Below are positions 36,616-46,711 of a DNA stretch of 64,000 nucleotides, in pieces. A model generated the notes under the pieces. The model did not search any database and was not told the origin of the DNA. It saw only the letters and a list, made by a program, of their open reading frames with translations. Source of the DNA: Micromonospora sp. NBC_01740 (GTDB lineage Bacteria > Actinomycetota > Actinomycetes > Mycobacteriales > Micromonosporaceae). Numbering within the stretch: position 1 is the first letter of the stretch; each line of letters starts with the position of its first letter. A program made the translations under genes and the position numbers. The stretch is from the NCBI RefSeq assembly GCF_035920365.1, contig NZ_CP109150.1, positions 6,882,001 to 6,946,000 of the forward strand. Reading direction: 5' to 3'.

Positions 36616-37427
36616 GACCCCGTACTCCGGTAGTGGCGGACCCCGGTGCGCCAGGCCGCCGCCGCCCCGGCGGCCGCGACCAGCGCGACGGCCGGCGCGG
36701 TGAAGCCCACCCACGCCGGCAGGCCGAGCGGGTCGGCGCGGCCGAGCAGCGCCAGCGCCGGGTGGTAGCTGACGAAGGCGAAGCCCAGGCCGTACGCGAA
36801 CACCGCGCGGAACCAGCCCTCGAAGACGGTGACCGGGTACGAGGCGAAGTCCCGCCCGCCGTAGGTGACCGAGTTGGCCAGCTCACCCGAGTCGACCCAC
36901 CAGAACGAGACGGTGGCGGTGGCCACGAAGACCGACCCGAAGAAGACCACCCCGGCCAGCGGGGCGAGGACCACCAGCAGCGCCCGCGCCGGGGTCCACT
37001 CGACGCCGGCGGAGCCGACCGCGACGACCAGCACGGCGATCCCGAAGACCGCCCGGGACACCTTGCGCAGCGGCAGGTCCATCAGCAGCAGCTGGGGCAG
37101 GGCGCCGAGCGGGCGGACCAGCACGGCGTCGAAGAGCCCGGTGCGCACGTACCGGGGCAGCCGCTCGATGTTGCCCACCAGCAGGTCGGCGACGGCGAAC
37201 GCGCACGTCGAGAGGCCGACGACCACCAGCGTCTCGCGCAGCGTGAAGCCGCCCAGCTCCCGGGTGACCCCGAAGATCACCAGCACGGTCAGCACGTCGA
37301 AGACGGTGGACCCGACGTTGCCGACCACGTCGATGACGAACGAGGTCCGGTACGCCGTCTGCGCGCGTGCCTGCGCGCCGAGCAGCGCCCGGTACGCGGC
37401 CAGCGCCCCGCCCGACGCCTCAGCCAC
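36612..37427 (-). CDS. ABC-2 family permease (second membrane subunit)
   Basis: 271 residues from GTG 37427, which overlaps the stop of the other permease by 8 bases. About six spans are visible. The segments NIERLPRYVRTGLFDAVLVRPL and ALPQLLLMDLP are characteristic of the ABC2_membrane_6 (DUF990) group. It should pair with the 37420-38271 product as a heterodimeric membrane domain. Confidence 0.9.
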   Translation of the reverse strand: MAEASGGALAAYRALLGAQARAQTAYRTSFVIDVVGNVGSTVFDVLTVLVIFGVTRELGGFTLRETLVVVGLSTCAFAVADLLVGNIERLPRYVRTGLFDAVLVRPLGALPQLLLMDLPLRKVSRAVFGIAVLVVAVGSAGVEWTPARALLVVLAPLAGVVFFGSVFVATATVSFWWVDSGELANSVTYGGRDFASYPVTVFEGWFRAVFAYGLGFAFVSYHPALALLGRADPLGLPAWVGFTAPAVALVAAAGAAAAWRTGVRHYRSTGS

Positions 37428-38271
37428 CCTGCACCACCAGGCGGCGTTCCGCGCGCCGCTGCACCAGCCGGCAGGCGGCCAGGATCAGCACCGCCCAGGC
37501 GAGCTGGAGGCCGACCAGCCCGACCTGCGTGCCGGTCGGATCCCGCTCGACCAGCACGTCGAGTGGGGTCTGGAGCAGGCTCGGGAAGGGGGTGCCCAGC
37601 CACAGCACGAGCTGGAGCCACTCCGGCAGGAAGCGCAGCGGGAAGTAGAGCCCGGCGAGCACGCCCGACGCGAGGGTCCAGAGGATCACCGGCCCCCGGA
37701 CGTCCTGCAACCAGTACGCGGTCGCGTTGACCAGGAACCGGCAGCCGAAGCAGAGGACCACGGCGACAACGGCGGAGAACGCGAAGATCGGCAGGGTGGC
37801 CCAGCGGCGGGGCACGTGGACCTCGAAGAAGAGCGGCCCGACCAGCACCGGCGGCAGGAACCGGACCAGGGCGGCGTGGCCGGCGCGACCCAGGTCGGCG
37901 GCGAGATGGCTGGTCACGGGGTGCACCGGCCGCAGCAGGTCGCTGGCGACGTCGCCGGTGCGGATCCGGTCGGCCAGCTCGGTCCAGCCCCAGAGGAGGA
38001 CGACCGCCAGCAGGCCCTGGCCCACCCAGACGAAGGTGGCGAGCTGCCCCCGGTCGTACCCGGCCACCGTGCCGGCCGCGCCGACCGCCGCGAGCAGGAC
38101 GTAGCACCGCAGGAAGCCGAAGACCGTGTTGGTCACGACGCCCGCCACCGATGCCTGCCGGTACGTGGCGTAACGTCGGAAGCCTGATCCGGTTATAGCC
38201 TTAAATGTCCGGAACCATAGGATAACGTTTGGGGTGGTGGGCGGTGCCACAGTGGCGGTGAGCGAGCCCAC
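37420..38271 (-). CDS. ABC-2 family permease (first membrane subunit)
   Basis: 283 residues from GTG 38271, which has AAGGAGG about 8 bases upstream. About six spans; the TELADRIRTGDVASDLLRPV segment is the same family motif as in its partner. Residues 15-36 are encoded by an A/T-rich stretch (38164-38232) with codons rare in this genome (CTA, ATA, TTT, ACA). Either this part of the gene is unusual, or a regulatory element lies inside the coding start. It is divergent from the giant-protein locus. Confidence 0.87.
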   Translation of the reverse strand: MGSLTATVAPPTTPNVILWFRTFKAITGSGFRRYATYRQASVAGVVTNTVFGFLRCYVLLAAVGAAGTVAGYDRGQLATFVWVGQGLLAVVLLWGWTELADRIRTGDVASDLLRPVHPVTSHLAADLGRAGHAALVRFLPPVLVGPLFFEVHVPRRWATLPIFAFSAVVAVVLCFGCRFLVNATAYWLQDVRGPVILWTLASGVLAGLYFPLRFLPEWLQLVLWLGTPFPSLLQTPLDVLVERDPTGTQVGLVGLQLAWAVLILAACRLVQRRAERRLVVQGG

Positions 38272-38369
38272 GCCGCTACCCTCCTTCCGCAGCCACGCCG
38301 TACCGGAGGGGCGACTCTACCGGCACGTGGAGCGCCCAGCGCGACAATTTCCAACGAGGTGACATCGCC

Positions 38370-38510
38370 GTGAGCGAGCGGACGCGGGCCGGCCACCGGG
38401 GCGCCGCCGTGAGCGGACGGACGCCAGCCGGGCACCCGGGCGCGCCCGCTCCCCGGCGGCTGGCACCGGGCGTTCCGCCTACCCTCCGTGGCGACGGGGC
38501 AACCGGATGA
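38370..38510 (+). CDS. Possible 46-residue leader ORF before the giant WG-repeat gene
   Basis: GTG 38370 has GAGGTGA 8 bases upstream and opens a 46-codon frame whose TGA overlaps the ATG of the giant gene (ATGA). The peptide is basic and made of two similar halves (SERTRAGHRGA and SGRTPAGHPGA), encoded by an imperfect direct repeat of about 35 bp. The giant gene has only a weak site of its own, so coupled translation through this frame is plausible. It may instead be chance; codon use is not decisive. Confidence 0.35.
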   Translation: MSERTRAGHRGAAVSGRTPAGHPGAPAPRRLAPGVPPTLRGDGATG

Positions 38511-41500
38511 GCCGCTACTACGACCACTGGCACGACTCCGCCGAACCGGCCTGGATGATCGAGCCCACCACCGAGTGGCATCCGCAGTTCCCCGGCCAGC
38601 GCTACGCGGGCGACATCGGCGTCGAACACGCGCCGGCCGCGCCTCGGGGCCGCTCCGCCGTGGGCCGGGCCGAGGTGCCCCCGCTCGCACCCACCCGGCC
38701 GGACGGGACCTACATCGGCCGGTCGTGGGACGACCTGCCCGACGGGCGGCCCGGTCGGCAGGACGCGTGGCACGGCCAACCGGACGGCCCCGACGCGCGT
38801 CGGTACGGCGACGAGTCGTACCGACGCCCGCCCGCCGAGCCGCGCCGGCCGGACGACCGGCAGTGGCCGCCCCGACAGGAGCCGCCGCACCGCAACGACC
38901 GGGGTCAGTTCGACGCCCCCGGCCGGCCCGTCGACTCCCCCCGGCAGCGCGACCACGCCGGTCCCGACCGCTACGACAGCCGCACCCCCCGGTACGAGCC
39001 GGCCGGGCGGGACCGTCCCGTCTCCCCCGCCGGCCGGCCCGAGCCGGGCTGGCTCCCGGAGCCCGACGAGGACGCGCCGCCCCGCCGCCCCACGGCGTAC
39101 GAGCGCCCGGACGCCGGCTACGACCGCCGGCCGGACCCCGGCCACGACCACCGCCCCGGGCGCGTTCACGACCGTCCCGCCGCGTCCGGCCACGACCGCC
39201 GAGCGGAGACCGTCCACGACCGCCAGGCGGACGCTGACGAGCGCCGCTACCAGTGGGCGGCCCCGGCCCCGGAGCCCCGCCCCTCCGACGGCCAGCGGGA
39301 GCGTCCGGTCGACGGCCAGCGGGAGCGTCCTTCCGACGGCCAGCATGACCGTCTTTCCGACGGCCAGCGTGAGCGTCCTTTCGATGGGCAGCGGGAGCGT
39401 CCTTCCGATGGGCAGCGGGAGCGTCCTTTCGATGGGCAATGGGGGCGTTCGGCTGCCCCGCAGCCGGAGCGCTCGGCCGACTCGCAGTGGGACCGCGGCC
39501 CCGGCGGGCGGGGCCGCGAGGCCGGCGTACCCGCCGACGGGTGGCCACGCCCCGACCGGGCTCCCGCCGGCCAGCAGGCGCCTCCGGACAGCCAGCGGCG
39601 GCAGCAGGAGCCGGACGAGCGATGGCGGGCGCACGAGGCGGCGCGCGCCGAGACGTACCCGGAGCGGGGGCCGCGCGGGGTCGCCCGGCCCGACGCCCCT
39701 CGGGAGGCCGAGGCGTACCGGGGACACCCGCGGCAGGACGGCGGCCTGCCCTGGCCACCGCCCGGCCCCCTGCGGCCCGGCTCCGACCGGGACGCGGCGC
39801 GGCGCGCCGAACCCCGCCCCGAGCACCGGCGACCGGCCGACCGCCCCCAGGACGCCGCGACCCCGCCGCTCCCGCCCGGGTACGACCAACGGCCGCAATC
39901 CCCCACCTACGGTGCCCCGACGACGTCCGGGGCGCCGGCTCCCGGACCGGCGGGCTTCCGGGCCCCGGCCGGGGACGTTCCGCCGCCGGGCCGCCCCGTC
40001 TCCCCCGCGCCGGCCCGCGACCTGCCACGCTCCGACCGGCCCGACCCGACCGCGCCGGTCCACGGTCGGCCGGTGTCGCCCGCCGGCCCTCTGTCCGGGC
40101 CTGTCTCGCCTGCCGGCCCGGTCTCACCCGCCGGGCCCCTCTCCGGCCGGACGTCGCCAGCGGGTCCCGCCCCGGCCCCGGTCTCGCCGGCGGGTCCCGC
40201 CTCGGCCCCGGTCTCGCCGGCAGGCCCGAGCGTCAACCGCCCGGTCTCGCCGGCGGGCCCGGACGTCCGCCACCCGGTATCGCCAGCGGGCCCGGAGTTC
40301 CACCACCCGGTATCGCCGGCAGGCCCGGACGTCCGCCACCCGGTGTCGCCGGCAGGCCCGACCGTCGGCCGCCCGGTGTCGCCGGCAGGCCCGGTGGACC
40401 AGGTGGTCGGGCGGCCGGCGCCGCCAGCGGGTCCGGCCACCGGCCACACGCCCCGCCCTGCCCCGGAGGACGACGCCACGCCGATCTCGGCGCCTCCCGC
40501 CGCCCGACTGCGCCTGGAGTTCCTGCCGGCACCGGAGGCGACCGCCAGCAGGGTGTCCGGTCCGGCCCCGGAGACGACCGCCGACGCGACCCGGCAGGCG
40601 ACAGCCAGCGCGGTGCCCGGTCCGACCCCGGAGACGACCGCCGACGCGGCCGGTCCGGCCCGCCAGTCGACCGCCAGCACGGTCCCCGGTCCGGCCCCGG
40701 CACACCCAGGACCGGCCCGGCCGGACGCACCGACGCCGCACCCGGGCACCGGGCACGGCGAAGCCCGGTCCGTGGCCCAGCCCCCGGCCCCCACGCCGTC
40801 GGGGCAGCCGTCCGCCACCCGTCCGAGCGCACCGCACCGCTCGCCGGAAGCCCCGGCAGCCGCAGGCACGGCCAGGCAGGACGTCCCGGCACCGCAGGCG
40901 CCCATCGCGCCCGACAGGCCCAGGCGGTACGTCCCGCCACCGCCGAGCGACCCGCCCACACCGGCCGCCCCGCCGCCTCCCCAGGCGCCCACCTCGAGCG
41001 GACCGGACGCCTGGTTCCGACCGTCCCGGCCCGCGGCACCTGCCCCGGTCACGCCCGACGGGTCTCGGCCCGCCGGCCAGGCTGTCTCTCCCCCGACCAC
41101 CACGCCTCCCCCGACCACCACGCCGCCCCTGGGCGGCACGGCGACTCCGAGCGGCACGGCGACTCCGAGCGGCACGCCGGCGCAGAGCGGCGCGGCGGCG
41201 CAGAGCGGCGTGTCGACTCCGAGCAGCACGGCCGCATCGAGTGGCGCGGCGGCACCCAGCCAGGCGCCGGACCCGAGTGGTACGACGGCTGCAAACGGCA
41301 CGGCGGCTGCAAGCGGCGTGTCGACTCCCCACAGCACGCCGGGCGTAGACGCCGTGCCGAACCGTGGCCTCGACGGGTCGGTACCGAATCCGCCCGACGG
41401 CGGTGCCGCCTCGCCCGAACCTGCCACCTCGTCGTCGGCGAGATCCACGTCACCGTCTCACGACCACCCCGAACCGCCGACCGAGGTCGCCCCGGCGGAA

Positions 41501-44500
41501 TCGGCCCCGGTCCTGCCGGCCATTCCAACGGTGTCCGGCCCACGGGTCGTACCGGCCACAGCGCCGGCACCGCCCGCGTCCTCCCTTTCCGAGCAGGCGT
41601 CTGGTCCGCCCGCTGGGCTGGCACCGCCCGCGCCCACCCTTGCCGAGCCGGTACACGTTTCGCCCGCTGTGCCGGCGCCTTCCGAACCCGACCCGGTGTC
41701 CGCTCCGCCCGCCGCCCCGGCCCCAACGCCTGCCCCGACATCCCCTGCGCCTGCCGTCCCGACGCCGTCGCCCGTCCAGCAACCGACGCTGGCGGACCTG
41801 CCGCCGGTCGCCGTCCCGCCGGAGCAGCCAGTCGCCGCAGCGCCCGTGCCGCCCGTGCCCGCACCGCCCATCCCCGCACCGTCCGCACCGCCCATCCCCG
41901 CACCGCCCGTGCCTGCACCGTCCACGTCGCCCGTCACCGCACCGTCCACGCCGCTGGCGCAGAGCAACTCCGCAGCGCCCGTCTCCGCGCCTCCCGGGCA
42001 GGCCAACTCCGCGTCGCCCACGCCACGCCCGGTCTTCGCAACTCCTACCCGGCCCGTGTCGGCACCACCGTCCGGCCCGCAGGTTGCGGCGCCGGTCGTA
42101 CGGCCGATGCCGGAAGCACCGACGGCGGCAGCAGCCCAGGCACAGCCGGCCGGGCCCGATGCCGTCACGGCGAATGGCACCGCCCCGAAGACAGCGGCAC
42201 AGTACGAAGCAGCGCCGCCGCCCTACCCGAGCGCGGCGGGCACGGACACATCGGCCCCGCGCATGGACGGGCACGCCACCACTCCCACGCTCGAATCGGT
42301 CGAGCGGGTGCCGAACGACCCGGCTGCGCCCACCGGTGGAACACCATGGTTGTCACCGAAGGCTTTTGACACCCGTGGTGTTCCACCCACCGCGGCCGAT
42401 CCGCGTCCCGTGTCCGCTCCGCCCGTCGGCGCTGCGACATCGGTGTCCACACTGCCGGTCTCCCCCGTCGCCGGCCCTCCGGCCGAGCCGGCGGAGGTGT
42501 CCCGGGCCGGTTCTGTCGTCGGGGCGACGGCCGAGACGAACGAGTCGGTCCCGGCCGCACCGGCCCCGCGCCCTGTCTCCGCGCCACCGGCCCAGCAGGT
42601 CTCCGCGCCACCGGCCCAGCAGGTCTCCGCGCCGCCGGCCCAGCCCATCGACGCGCCAGCGGCCCAGCAGGTCTTCCCGTCGCCAGCCCGGCTCATCGAC
42701 TCGCCAGCGGCCGAGCAGGTCTCCGCGCCACCGGCCCCGCGTCCTGTCTCCGCTCCGCCGGCCCAGCCCATCGCCGCGCCGCCGGTACCGCCTGTTTCCG
42801 GGCCGCCCGTCGCGTCGGATGCGTACGTGCCTGCGCGGGACGCGTCCGCCACTGCCGCGCCACAGGCCGACGCGGTGTCGGCCCCGCCGGGCGAGCCTGT
42901 CTCCGCTCCGCCCGCCGCGTCGGCGCCGCCCCCGCCCATCGTCCCTGGCGCGTTGTCGCAGGCACCGCAACCTGTCTCCGCACCCGCCGCAGACCTCGTG
43001 CCGGCCCGGCCCGTTTCCGCGCCGCCGACGGCCTCGGCACCGCCCACGGACGCCTCGCCGGTACCGCCCCCCTCCGAGCCGTCGGCGCAGCCGGTGTCCG
43101 CGCCGCCTGCCGCCGCTTCGCCCGCCGCCGCGCCCCCCATCGCCACCCCGCCCGCCGCCACCCCGCCCGCCGCCACGCCGCTCGGCGGGCAGGTGCCATC
43201 GACGAGCGCGGAACGGACCTCCGCGTCCCGCACCGCCGAGCCAGCCATCGCCGCAACGAACACCACCGAACCCCACGCCGTCGGAGCCAGCACCGCCGAA
43301 CCACGGACCACCCAACCGGGCACCACCAAACCACGGACCACCCAACCGAGCGCCACCGAGCCGCAGACCACCGCACCAAACACGGCCGGACCACGGGCCG
43401 ACGGACCACGGGACGCCGGAGTGGGCAGCAGCGGACCGCGGGCCGCCGGGATGCCCGTCGGGTCGCGGGACGCCGGGCACCAGAGCGCGGCGCAGGGCGA
43501 TCCGGAGCAGGTGCTGGCGAGCTACCGGTGGCGGCTCGATCCGGCCACCCTGCGGGAGGTCGTGGAGGAGCCGGACGAGTTCCGGACGATCCGGCGGCGG
43601 CTGACCGAGAAGCTGGGCGCGGCCGTGGACAACAAGTCGCGCGCCCGGCTGCTCAGTCTGCGGGCGGTGGTGTCCCGGATTCTCGGCGAACTGGACGATG
43701 CCCTGGCGGACGGTCGGCTCGCGCTCACCTACGCCGAGGCCACCGGGGAGTTGCGGCGTACGGCGGTGGCTCAGGCTCGGCTGGCGCACGTGTTGCGCTG
43801 GCGCGGCGAGTTCGTCGAGGCCGACCGGCTCTTCGCCGAGGCGAACTCCACGGAGTTGCCACAGCGGCTGCGCGCGGTGCTGCACGAGCACGCCGGGCGG
43901 TCCTGCTACGACCAGGGTCGGCTGATGGAGGCCTGTCACCACTTCGAGCGGGCCCTGGACCTGCGTGGCACCGAGGACCCCGAGTTGCAGGCCCGGATCC
44001 GGCTGAGCCTGGACGCGGTGGCGGAGCGGGTCGCGGAGACGGGCTTCGGGCCGTACCCGCGCAGCCGCGAGGAGGTGCTGGAGCGTGACCGGCCCCCGAT
44101 GCCGGCCCGCGACGGCGACCTGTGGGGTTTCTCCGACCCGGACGGCGACCTGGTCATCGCGGCCGGGTACGCGGAGGCGCAGCCGTTCCGCGACGGGCTG
44201 GCCTGGGTGCGGCGCCCCGAGACCGAGCGGTGGTCGCTCATCGACCGTACCGGCGCCACGGTGCTCGAACCGTCGTACCCGGTGGTCCGCTCGTTCTCCG
44301 ACGGGCTGGCCTGGGTGTCCGACGGCGGCGACGCCGGCTGGGTGGCGATCGACGCCACCGGCGAGGTGGTCGTGCCGCACGGCTTCGCGGACGTACGCCC
44401 GTTCCAACGCGGCGTGGCCGTGGTCCGCCGCGACGGCTGGGGCGCGGTCGACCGCAACGGCCGGATCGTGGTGCCCACCCGGCACCACGGGTTCGCCACC

Positions 44501-44788
44501 GTCCTGGCCGACGGCCGGTACGTCGACGGCTTCACCGAGGAGGGGCTGGCCGTGGTGGAGGTGGCCGGCCGGCGCGGCGTGGTGAACCGGGCCGGGAAGG
44601 TGCTGGTGGCGCCCAGCTATCCGGCGCTGGTCGTCCACCCGGTCGCGTTCCTGGTCGGCGACGGCACGGGCCGCTGGGGCGCGCTCGACCGGCGGGGCGA
44701 GCTGCTCATCGAGCCGGTGCACCGCGACCGCGACGAGGTCGTCGCCGAGATCGAGCGGCTGCTCGTCGACACCAGCCCCGTGCTCTGA
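38507..44788 (+). CDS. Giant low-complexity protein with C-terminal TPR-like and WG repeats
   Basis: 2093 residues. Residues 1-260 are rich in Arg/Asp/Pro/Tyr and open with [16 protein letters not shown]. Then come seven DGQRERP-type octapeptides (261-316), SPAGP repeats (about 521-630) and about 1000 residues of Pro/Ala/Ser/Thr with SAPP and GTA-type repeats. The folded part starts near 1668: a helical TPR-like region to about 1850, then four or so WG-type repeats ([35 protein letters not shown]) to the end. No signal peptide or membrane span. WG-repeat proteins occur in Micromonosporaceae, but the function is unknown; the tail looks like an interaction platform on a long disordered arm. The frame is supported by C-terminal homology and continuous lack of stops. 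Confidence 0.9.
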   Translation: MSRYYDHWHDSAEPAWMIEPTTEWHPQFPGQRYAGDIGVEHAPAAPRGRSAVGRAEVPPLAPTRPDGTYIGRSWDDLPDGRPGRQDAWHGQPDGPDARRYGDESYRRPPAEPRRPDDRQWPPRQEPPHRNDRGQFDAPGRPVDSPRQRDHAGPDRYDSRTPRYEPAGRDRPVSPAGRPEPGWLPEPDEDAPPRRPTAYERPDAGYDRRPDPGHDHRPGRVHDRPAASGHDRRAETVHDRQADADERRYQWAAPAPEPRPSDGQRERPVDGQRERPSDGQHDRLSDGQRERPFDGQRERPSDGQRERPFDGQWGRSAAPQPERSADSQWDRGPGGRGREAGVPADGWPRPDRAPAGQQAPPDSQRRQQEPDERWRAHEAARAETYPERGPRGVARPDAPREAEAYRGHPRQDGGLPWPPPGPLRPGSDRDAARRAEPRPEHRRPADRPQDAATPPLPPGYDQRPQSPTYGAPTTSGAPAPGPAGFRAPAGDVPPPGRPVSPAPARDLPRSDRPDPTAPVHGRPVSPAGPLSGPVSPAGPVSPAGPLSGRTSPAGPAPAPVSPAGPASAPVSPAGPSVNRPVSPAGPDVRHPVSPAGPEFHHPVSPAGPDVRHPVSPAGPTVGRPVSPAGPVDQVVGRPAPPAGPATGHTPRPAPEDDATPISAPPAARLRLEFLPAPEATASRVSGPAPETTADATRQATASAVPGPTPETTADAAGPARQSTASTVPGPAPAHPGPARPDAPTPHPGTGHGEARSVAQPPAPTPSGQPSATRPSAPHRSPEAPAAAGTARQDVPAPQAPIAPDRPRRYVPPPPSDPPTPAAPPPPQAPTSSGPDAWFRPSRPAAPAPVTPDGSRPAGQAVSPPTTTPPPTTTPPLGGTATPSGTATPSGTPAQSGAAAQSGVSTPSSTAASSGAAAPSQAPDPSGTTAANGTAAASGVSTPHSTPGVDAVPNRGLDGSVPNPPDGGAASPEPATSSSARSTSPSHDHPEPPTEVAPAESAPVLPAIPTVSGPRVVPATAPAPPASSLSEQASGPPAGLAPPAPTLAEPVHVSPAVPAPSEPDPVSAPPAAPAPTPAPTSPAPAVPTPSPVQQPTLADLPPVAVPPEQPVAAAPVPPVPAPPIPAPSAPPIPAPPVPAPSTSPVTAPSTPLAQSNSAAPVSAPPGQANSASPTPRPVFATPTRPVSAPPSGPQVAAPVVRPMPEAPTAAAAQAQPAGPDAVTANGTAPKTAAQYEAAPPPYPSAAGTDTSAPRMDGHATTPTLESVERVPNDPAAPTGGTPWLSPKAFDTRGVPPTAADPRPVSAPPVGAATSVSTLPVSPVAGPPAEPAEVSRAGSVVGATAETNESVPAAPAPRPVSAPPAQQVSAPPAQQVSAPPAQPIDAPAAQQVFPSPARLIDSPAAEQVSAPPAPRPVSAPPAQPIAAPPVPPVSGPPVASDAYVPARDASATAAPQADAVSAPPGEPVSAPPAASAPPPPIVPGALSQAPQPVSAPAADLVPARPVSAPPTASAPPTDASPVPPPSEPSAQPVSAPPAAASPAAAPPIATPPAATPPAATPLGGQVPSTSAERTSASRTAEPAIAATNTTEPHAVGASTAEPRTTQPGTTKPRTTQPSATEPQTTAPNTAGPRADGPRDAGVGSSGPRAAGMPVGSRDAGHQSAAQGDPEQVLASYRWRLDPATLREVVEEPDEFRTIRRRLTEKLGAAVDNKSRARLLSLRAVVSRILGELDDALADGRLALTYAEATGELRRTAVAQARLAHVLRWRGEFVEADRLFAEANSTELPQRLRAVLHEHAGRSCYDQGRLMEACHHFERALDLRGTEDPELQARIRLSLDAVAERVAETGFGPYPRSREEVLERDRPPMPARDGDLWGFSDPDGDLVIAAGYAEAQPFRDGLAWVRRPETERWSLIDRTGATVLEPSYPVVRSFSDGLAWVSDGGDAGWVAIDATGEVVVPHGFADVRPFQRGVAVVRRDGWGAVDRNGRIVVPTRHHGFATVLADGRYVDGFTEEGLAVVEVAGRRGVVNRAGKVLVAPSYPALVVHPVAFLVGDGTGRWGALDRRGELLIEPVHRDRDEVVAEIERLLVDTSPVL
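39287..39454 (+). repeat. 24-bp tandem repeat, seven units, in the giant gene
   Basis: Units start at 39287 and every 24 bases to 39431, each encoding an octapeptide close to DGQRERPS. Units 5-7 use GATGGGCA where earlier ones use GACGGCCA, showing at least two rounds of duplication. The period is a multiple of three, so copy changes would keep the frame. Confidence 0.92.
40070..40393 (+). repeat. SPAGP repeat tract in the giant gene
   Basis: Eleven SPAGP pentapeptides, most preceded by PV, at irregular spacing of 9-11 residues. At DNA level the recurring core is GTCTCGCCGGCGGG-like. Confidence 0.88.
42335..42387 (+). repeat. Inverted repeat inside the giant gene
   Basis: GGTGGAACACCA (42335-42346) and TGGTGTTCCACC (42376-42387) are perfect 12-base inverted copies. 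A G-T and two G-C pairs extend the stem inward, leaving a loop of about 25 bases that includes A/T-rich GGCTTTTGAC. It interrupts otherwise Pro/Ala-rich coding sequence with WLSPKAF. Confidence 0.8.
42575..42790 (+). repeat. SAPPAQ repeat tract in the giant gene
   Basis: Successive (Q)VSAPPAQ, IDAPAAQ and VSAPPAP units, with the near-identical DNA unit CAGGTCTCCGCGCCACCGGC repeated at the start of the tract. The SAPP motif recurs more sparsely to about 43120. Confidence 0.75.
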
Positions 44789-44834
44789 GCGACAGGGTGG
44801 CCCGCCACGAGGGGTGGGCATGATCGGAACGGGC

Positions 44835-44840
44835 TAGGGT
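44835..44840 (+). promoter_or_regulatory. -10 element (TAGGGT), leaderless
   Basis: TAGGGT lies 6 bases before the ATG at 44847; no ribosome-binding site. It suggests a separate leaderless transcript for the reductase. Confidence 0.45.
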
Positions 44841-44846
44841 CGACTC

Positions 44847-45845
44847 ATGGAATTCCGTCACCTGGGCCGTTCCGGCCTGATGGTCAGCGAGATCTCGTAC
44901 GGCAACTGGATCACCCACGGCTCGCAGGTCGAGGAGGACGCGGCGTTCGCCTGCGTCCGGGCCGCCCTGGACGCCGGCATCACCACCTTCGACACGGCCG
45001 ACGTGTACGCGGGCACCCGCGCCGAGGACGTGCTGGGCCGCGCGCTGGAGGGCGAGCGGCGCGAAGGGCTGGAGATCTTCACCAAGGTGTACTGGCCCAC
45101 CGGGCCGGGCCGCAACGACCGGGGCCTGTCCCGCAAGCACATCATGGAGTCGATCAACGGCTCGCTGCGCCGGCTGCGCACCGACTACGTGGACCTCTAC
45201 CAGGCCCACCGGTACGACCACAGCACGCCGCTGGAGGAGACGATGGAGGCGTTCGCCGACGTCGTGCACTCCGGCAAGGCGCTCTACATCGGCGTCTCCG
45301 AGTGGAAGGCGTCGGAGATCCGCGCGGCCCACCAGCTCGCCCGTGAGCTGCACATCCCGCTGGTCTCCAACCAGCCGCAGTACTCGATGCTCTGGCGGGT
45401 CATCGAGTCCGAGGTCGTCCCCACCAGCGAGGAGCTGGGCATCGGGCAGATCGTCTGGTCGCCGATCGCGCAGGGCGTGCTCTCGGGCAAGTACCTGCCG
45501 GGCCAGCCGCCGCCGGCCGGCTCCCGGGCCACCGACGAGAAGTCGGGCGCGGGCTTCATCTCCCGGTTCATGACCGACGAAGTCCTGACCCGGGTGCAGC
45601 GGCTCAAGCCGCTGGCCGAGCAGGCCGGACTGAGCATGGCGCAGCTCGCCGTCGCCTGGGTGTTGCAGAACCCGAACGTCTCCTCGGCGATCGTCGGCGC
45701 CTCCCGCCCGGAGCAGGTGCACGACAACGTCAAGGCGGCCGGTGTGAAGCTCGACGCCGAGCTGCTCAAGGCGATCGACGAGATCGTCGACCCGATCGTC
45801 GAGCGCGACCCGGCCCGCACGGAGTCTCCCGCCGAGCGCCCGTGA
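44847..45845 (+). CDS. Aldo/keto reductase (Kv-beta/YghZ-like)
   Basis: 332 residues. The catalytic tetrad is D49, Y54, K80 and H121 (FDTADVY, IFTK, YQAH). The GASRPEQV segment near the C-terminus binds the NADPH phosphate. The sequence resembles the potassium-channel beta-subunit-like AKR group. It should reduce small aldehydes or ketones with NADPH; the physiological substrate is unknown. It stands between the giant gene (58 bases) and a strong bidirectional terminator. Confidence 0.94.
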   Translation: MEFRHLGRSGLMVSEISYGNWITHGSQVEEDAAFACVRAALDAGITTFDTADVYAGTRAEDVLGRALEGERREGLEIFTKVYWPTGPGRNDRGLSRKHIMESINGSLRRLRTDYVDLYQAHRYDHSTPLEETMEAFADVVHSGKALYIGVSEWKASEIRAAHQLARELHIPLVSNQPQYSMLWRVIESEVVPTSEELGIGQIVWSPIAQGVLSGKYLPGQPPPAGSRATDEKSGAGFISRFMTDEVLTRVQRLKPLAEQAGLSMAQLAVAWVLQNPNVSSAIVGASRPEQVHDNVKAAGVKLDAELLKAIDEIVDPIVERDPARTESPAERP

Positions 45846-45852
45846 CGCGTCC

Positions 45853-45890
45853 CGGCCCGGGCCGGCCCGCACCACGGGCCGCCCGGGCCG
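45853..45890. terminator. Bidirectional terminator between convergent genes
   Basis: A 10-bp stem (45853-45862 with 45881-45890) continued by GGCCC/GGGCC with one bulged base. It lies between the aldo/keto reductase (+) and the site-2 protease (-). Confidence 0.7.
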
Positions 45891-45913
45891 GACCGTGCCG
45901 GCGGGGGCGCGGG

Positions 45914-46711
45914 TCAGCCCTGCCAGAAGCGGATCAGGTCCAGGCCGAGGGCGTAGAGCCACGGGGGCAGGCCGAGGAAGTCGCCGACGGCGAAGACCGC
46001 GTCGAAGAACCAGCCGCCGATCCGCGGGTTCCACAGCAGCGCGAACAGCAGGATGAAGCCGAACGGGGCGAACAGGTCGTACATCCTGCGCCACTGCGGG
46101 TTCAGCCACGGCTGGATCATGTTGCCGCCGTCCAGGCCGGGCACCGGGAGCAGGTTGAGCACGCTCGCGGTGAGCTGGAGGAACGCCAGCAGCGCCACGG
46201 CCGCCCAGAACTCGACCGGCCCGCCGCCGGCCGCCCCGAGGCGTACGGCGAGCACCAGCAACAGCGTGAACAGCACGTTGGTGGCCGGGCCCGCCAGGCT
46301 GACCAGGGTGTGCCGCAGCCGTCCCGGGATGGCGTGCCGGTCCACCCACACCGCCCCGCCGGGCAGGCCGATGCCGCCGAGCAGCACGACCACCACGGGC
46401 AGCCCGATCGACAGCAGCGGGTGGCTGTACTTCAGCGGGTTGAGCGTCAGGTAGCCCCGGTGGGCGACGCTGCGGTCGCCGGCCCGGTAGGCGACGACGG
46501 CGTGGGCGTACTCGTGCAGGCAGAGCGAGACCAGCCAGCCGGACACGACGAAGAGGAACACGTCGAGCCGGACGTTGCCGAACCCGTTCCAGGTGAGCAC
46601 CCCGCTGGTCACGAAGAGCGCGACCAGGGCGAGGAAGACGGGACTGGGCCGGAACGCCGCCCGGGGCACGCCGAGCACCAACGGCTCGCCCCCCGGGCGG
46701 TCGCCGGCCAT
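45914..46711 (-). CDS. Site-2 protease family membrane metalloprotease (M50)
   Basis: 265 residues from ATG 46711 (GTG 46714 is directly before it). About six spans. The zinc motif HEYAH is H66-E67-H70 and the third ligand is in NLLPVPGLDGG near 188-198, the full M50 signature. There is no PDZ or CBS domain. Such enzymes cut membrane-spanning substrates, for example anti-sigma factors; the target here is unknown. It overlaps or abuts the stop of the small gene upstream. Confidence 0.92.
   Translation of the reverse strand: MAGDRPGGEPLVLGVPRAAFRPSPVFLALVALFVTSGVLTWNGFGNVRLDVFLFVVSGWLVSLCLHEYAHAVVAYRAGDRSVAHRGYLTLNPLKYSHPLLSIGLPVVVVLLGGIGLPGGAVWVDRHAIPGRLRHTLVSLAGPATNVLFTLLLVLAVRLGAAGGGPVEFWAAVALLAFLQLTASVLNLLPVPGLDGGNMIQPWLNPQWRRMYDLFAPFGFILLFALLWNPRIGGWFFDAVFAVGDFLGLPPWLYALGLDLIRFWQG

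Noticed and set aside
39287..39454. CRISPR-like or regulatory direct repeats
   Set aside because: Units abut with a 24-base period and encode an octapeptide; this is a coding minisatellite.
39345..43604. Long plus-strand frames of 667, 976 and 746 codons inside the giant gene
   Set aside because: They are Arg/Pro-rich frame-shift readings of low-complexity GC-rich DNA, none reaches the TPR/WG module, and only the 38507-44788 frame is continuous with a recognisable C-terminus.
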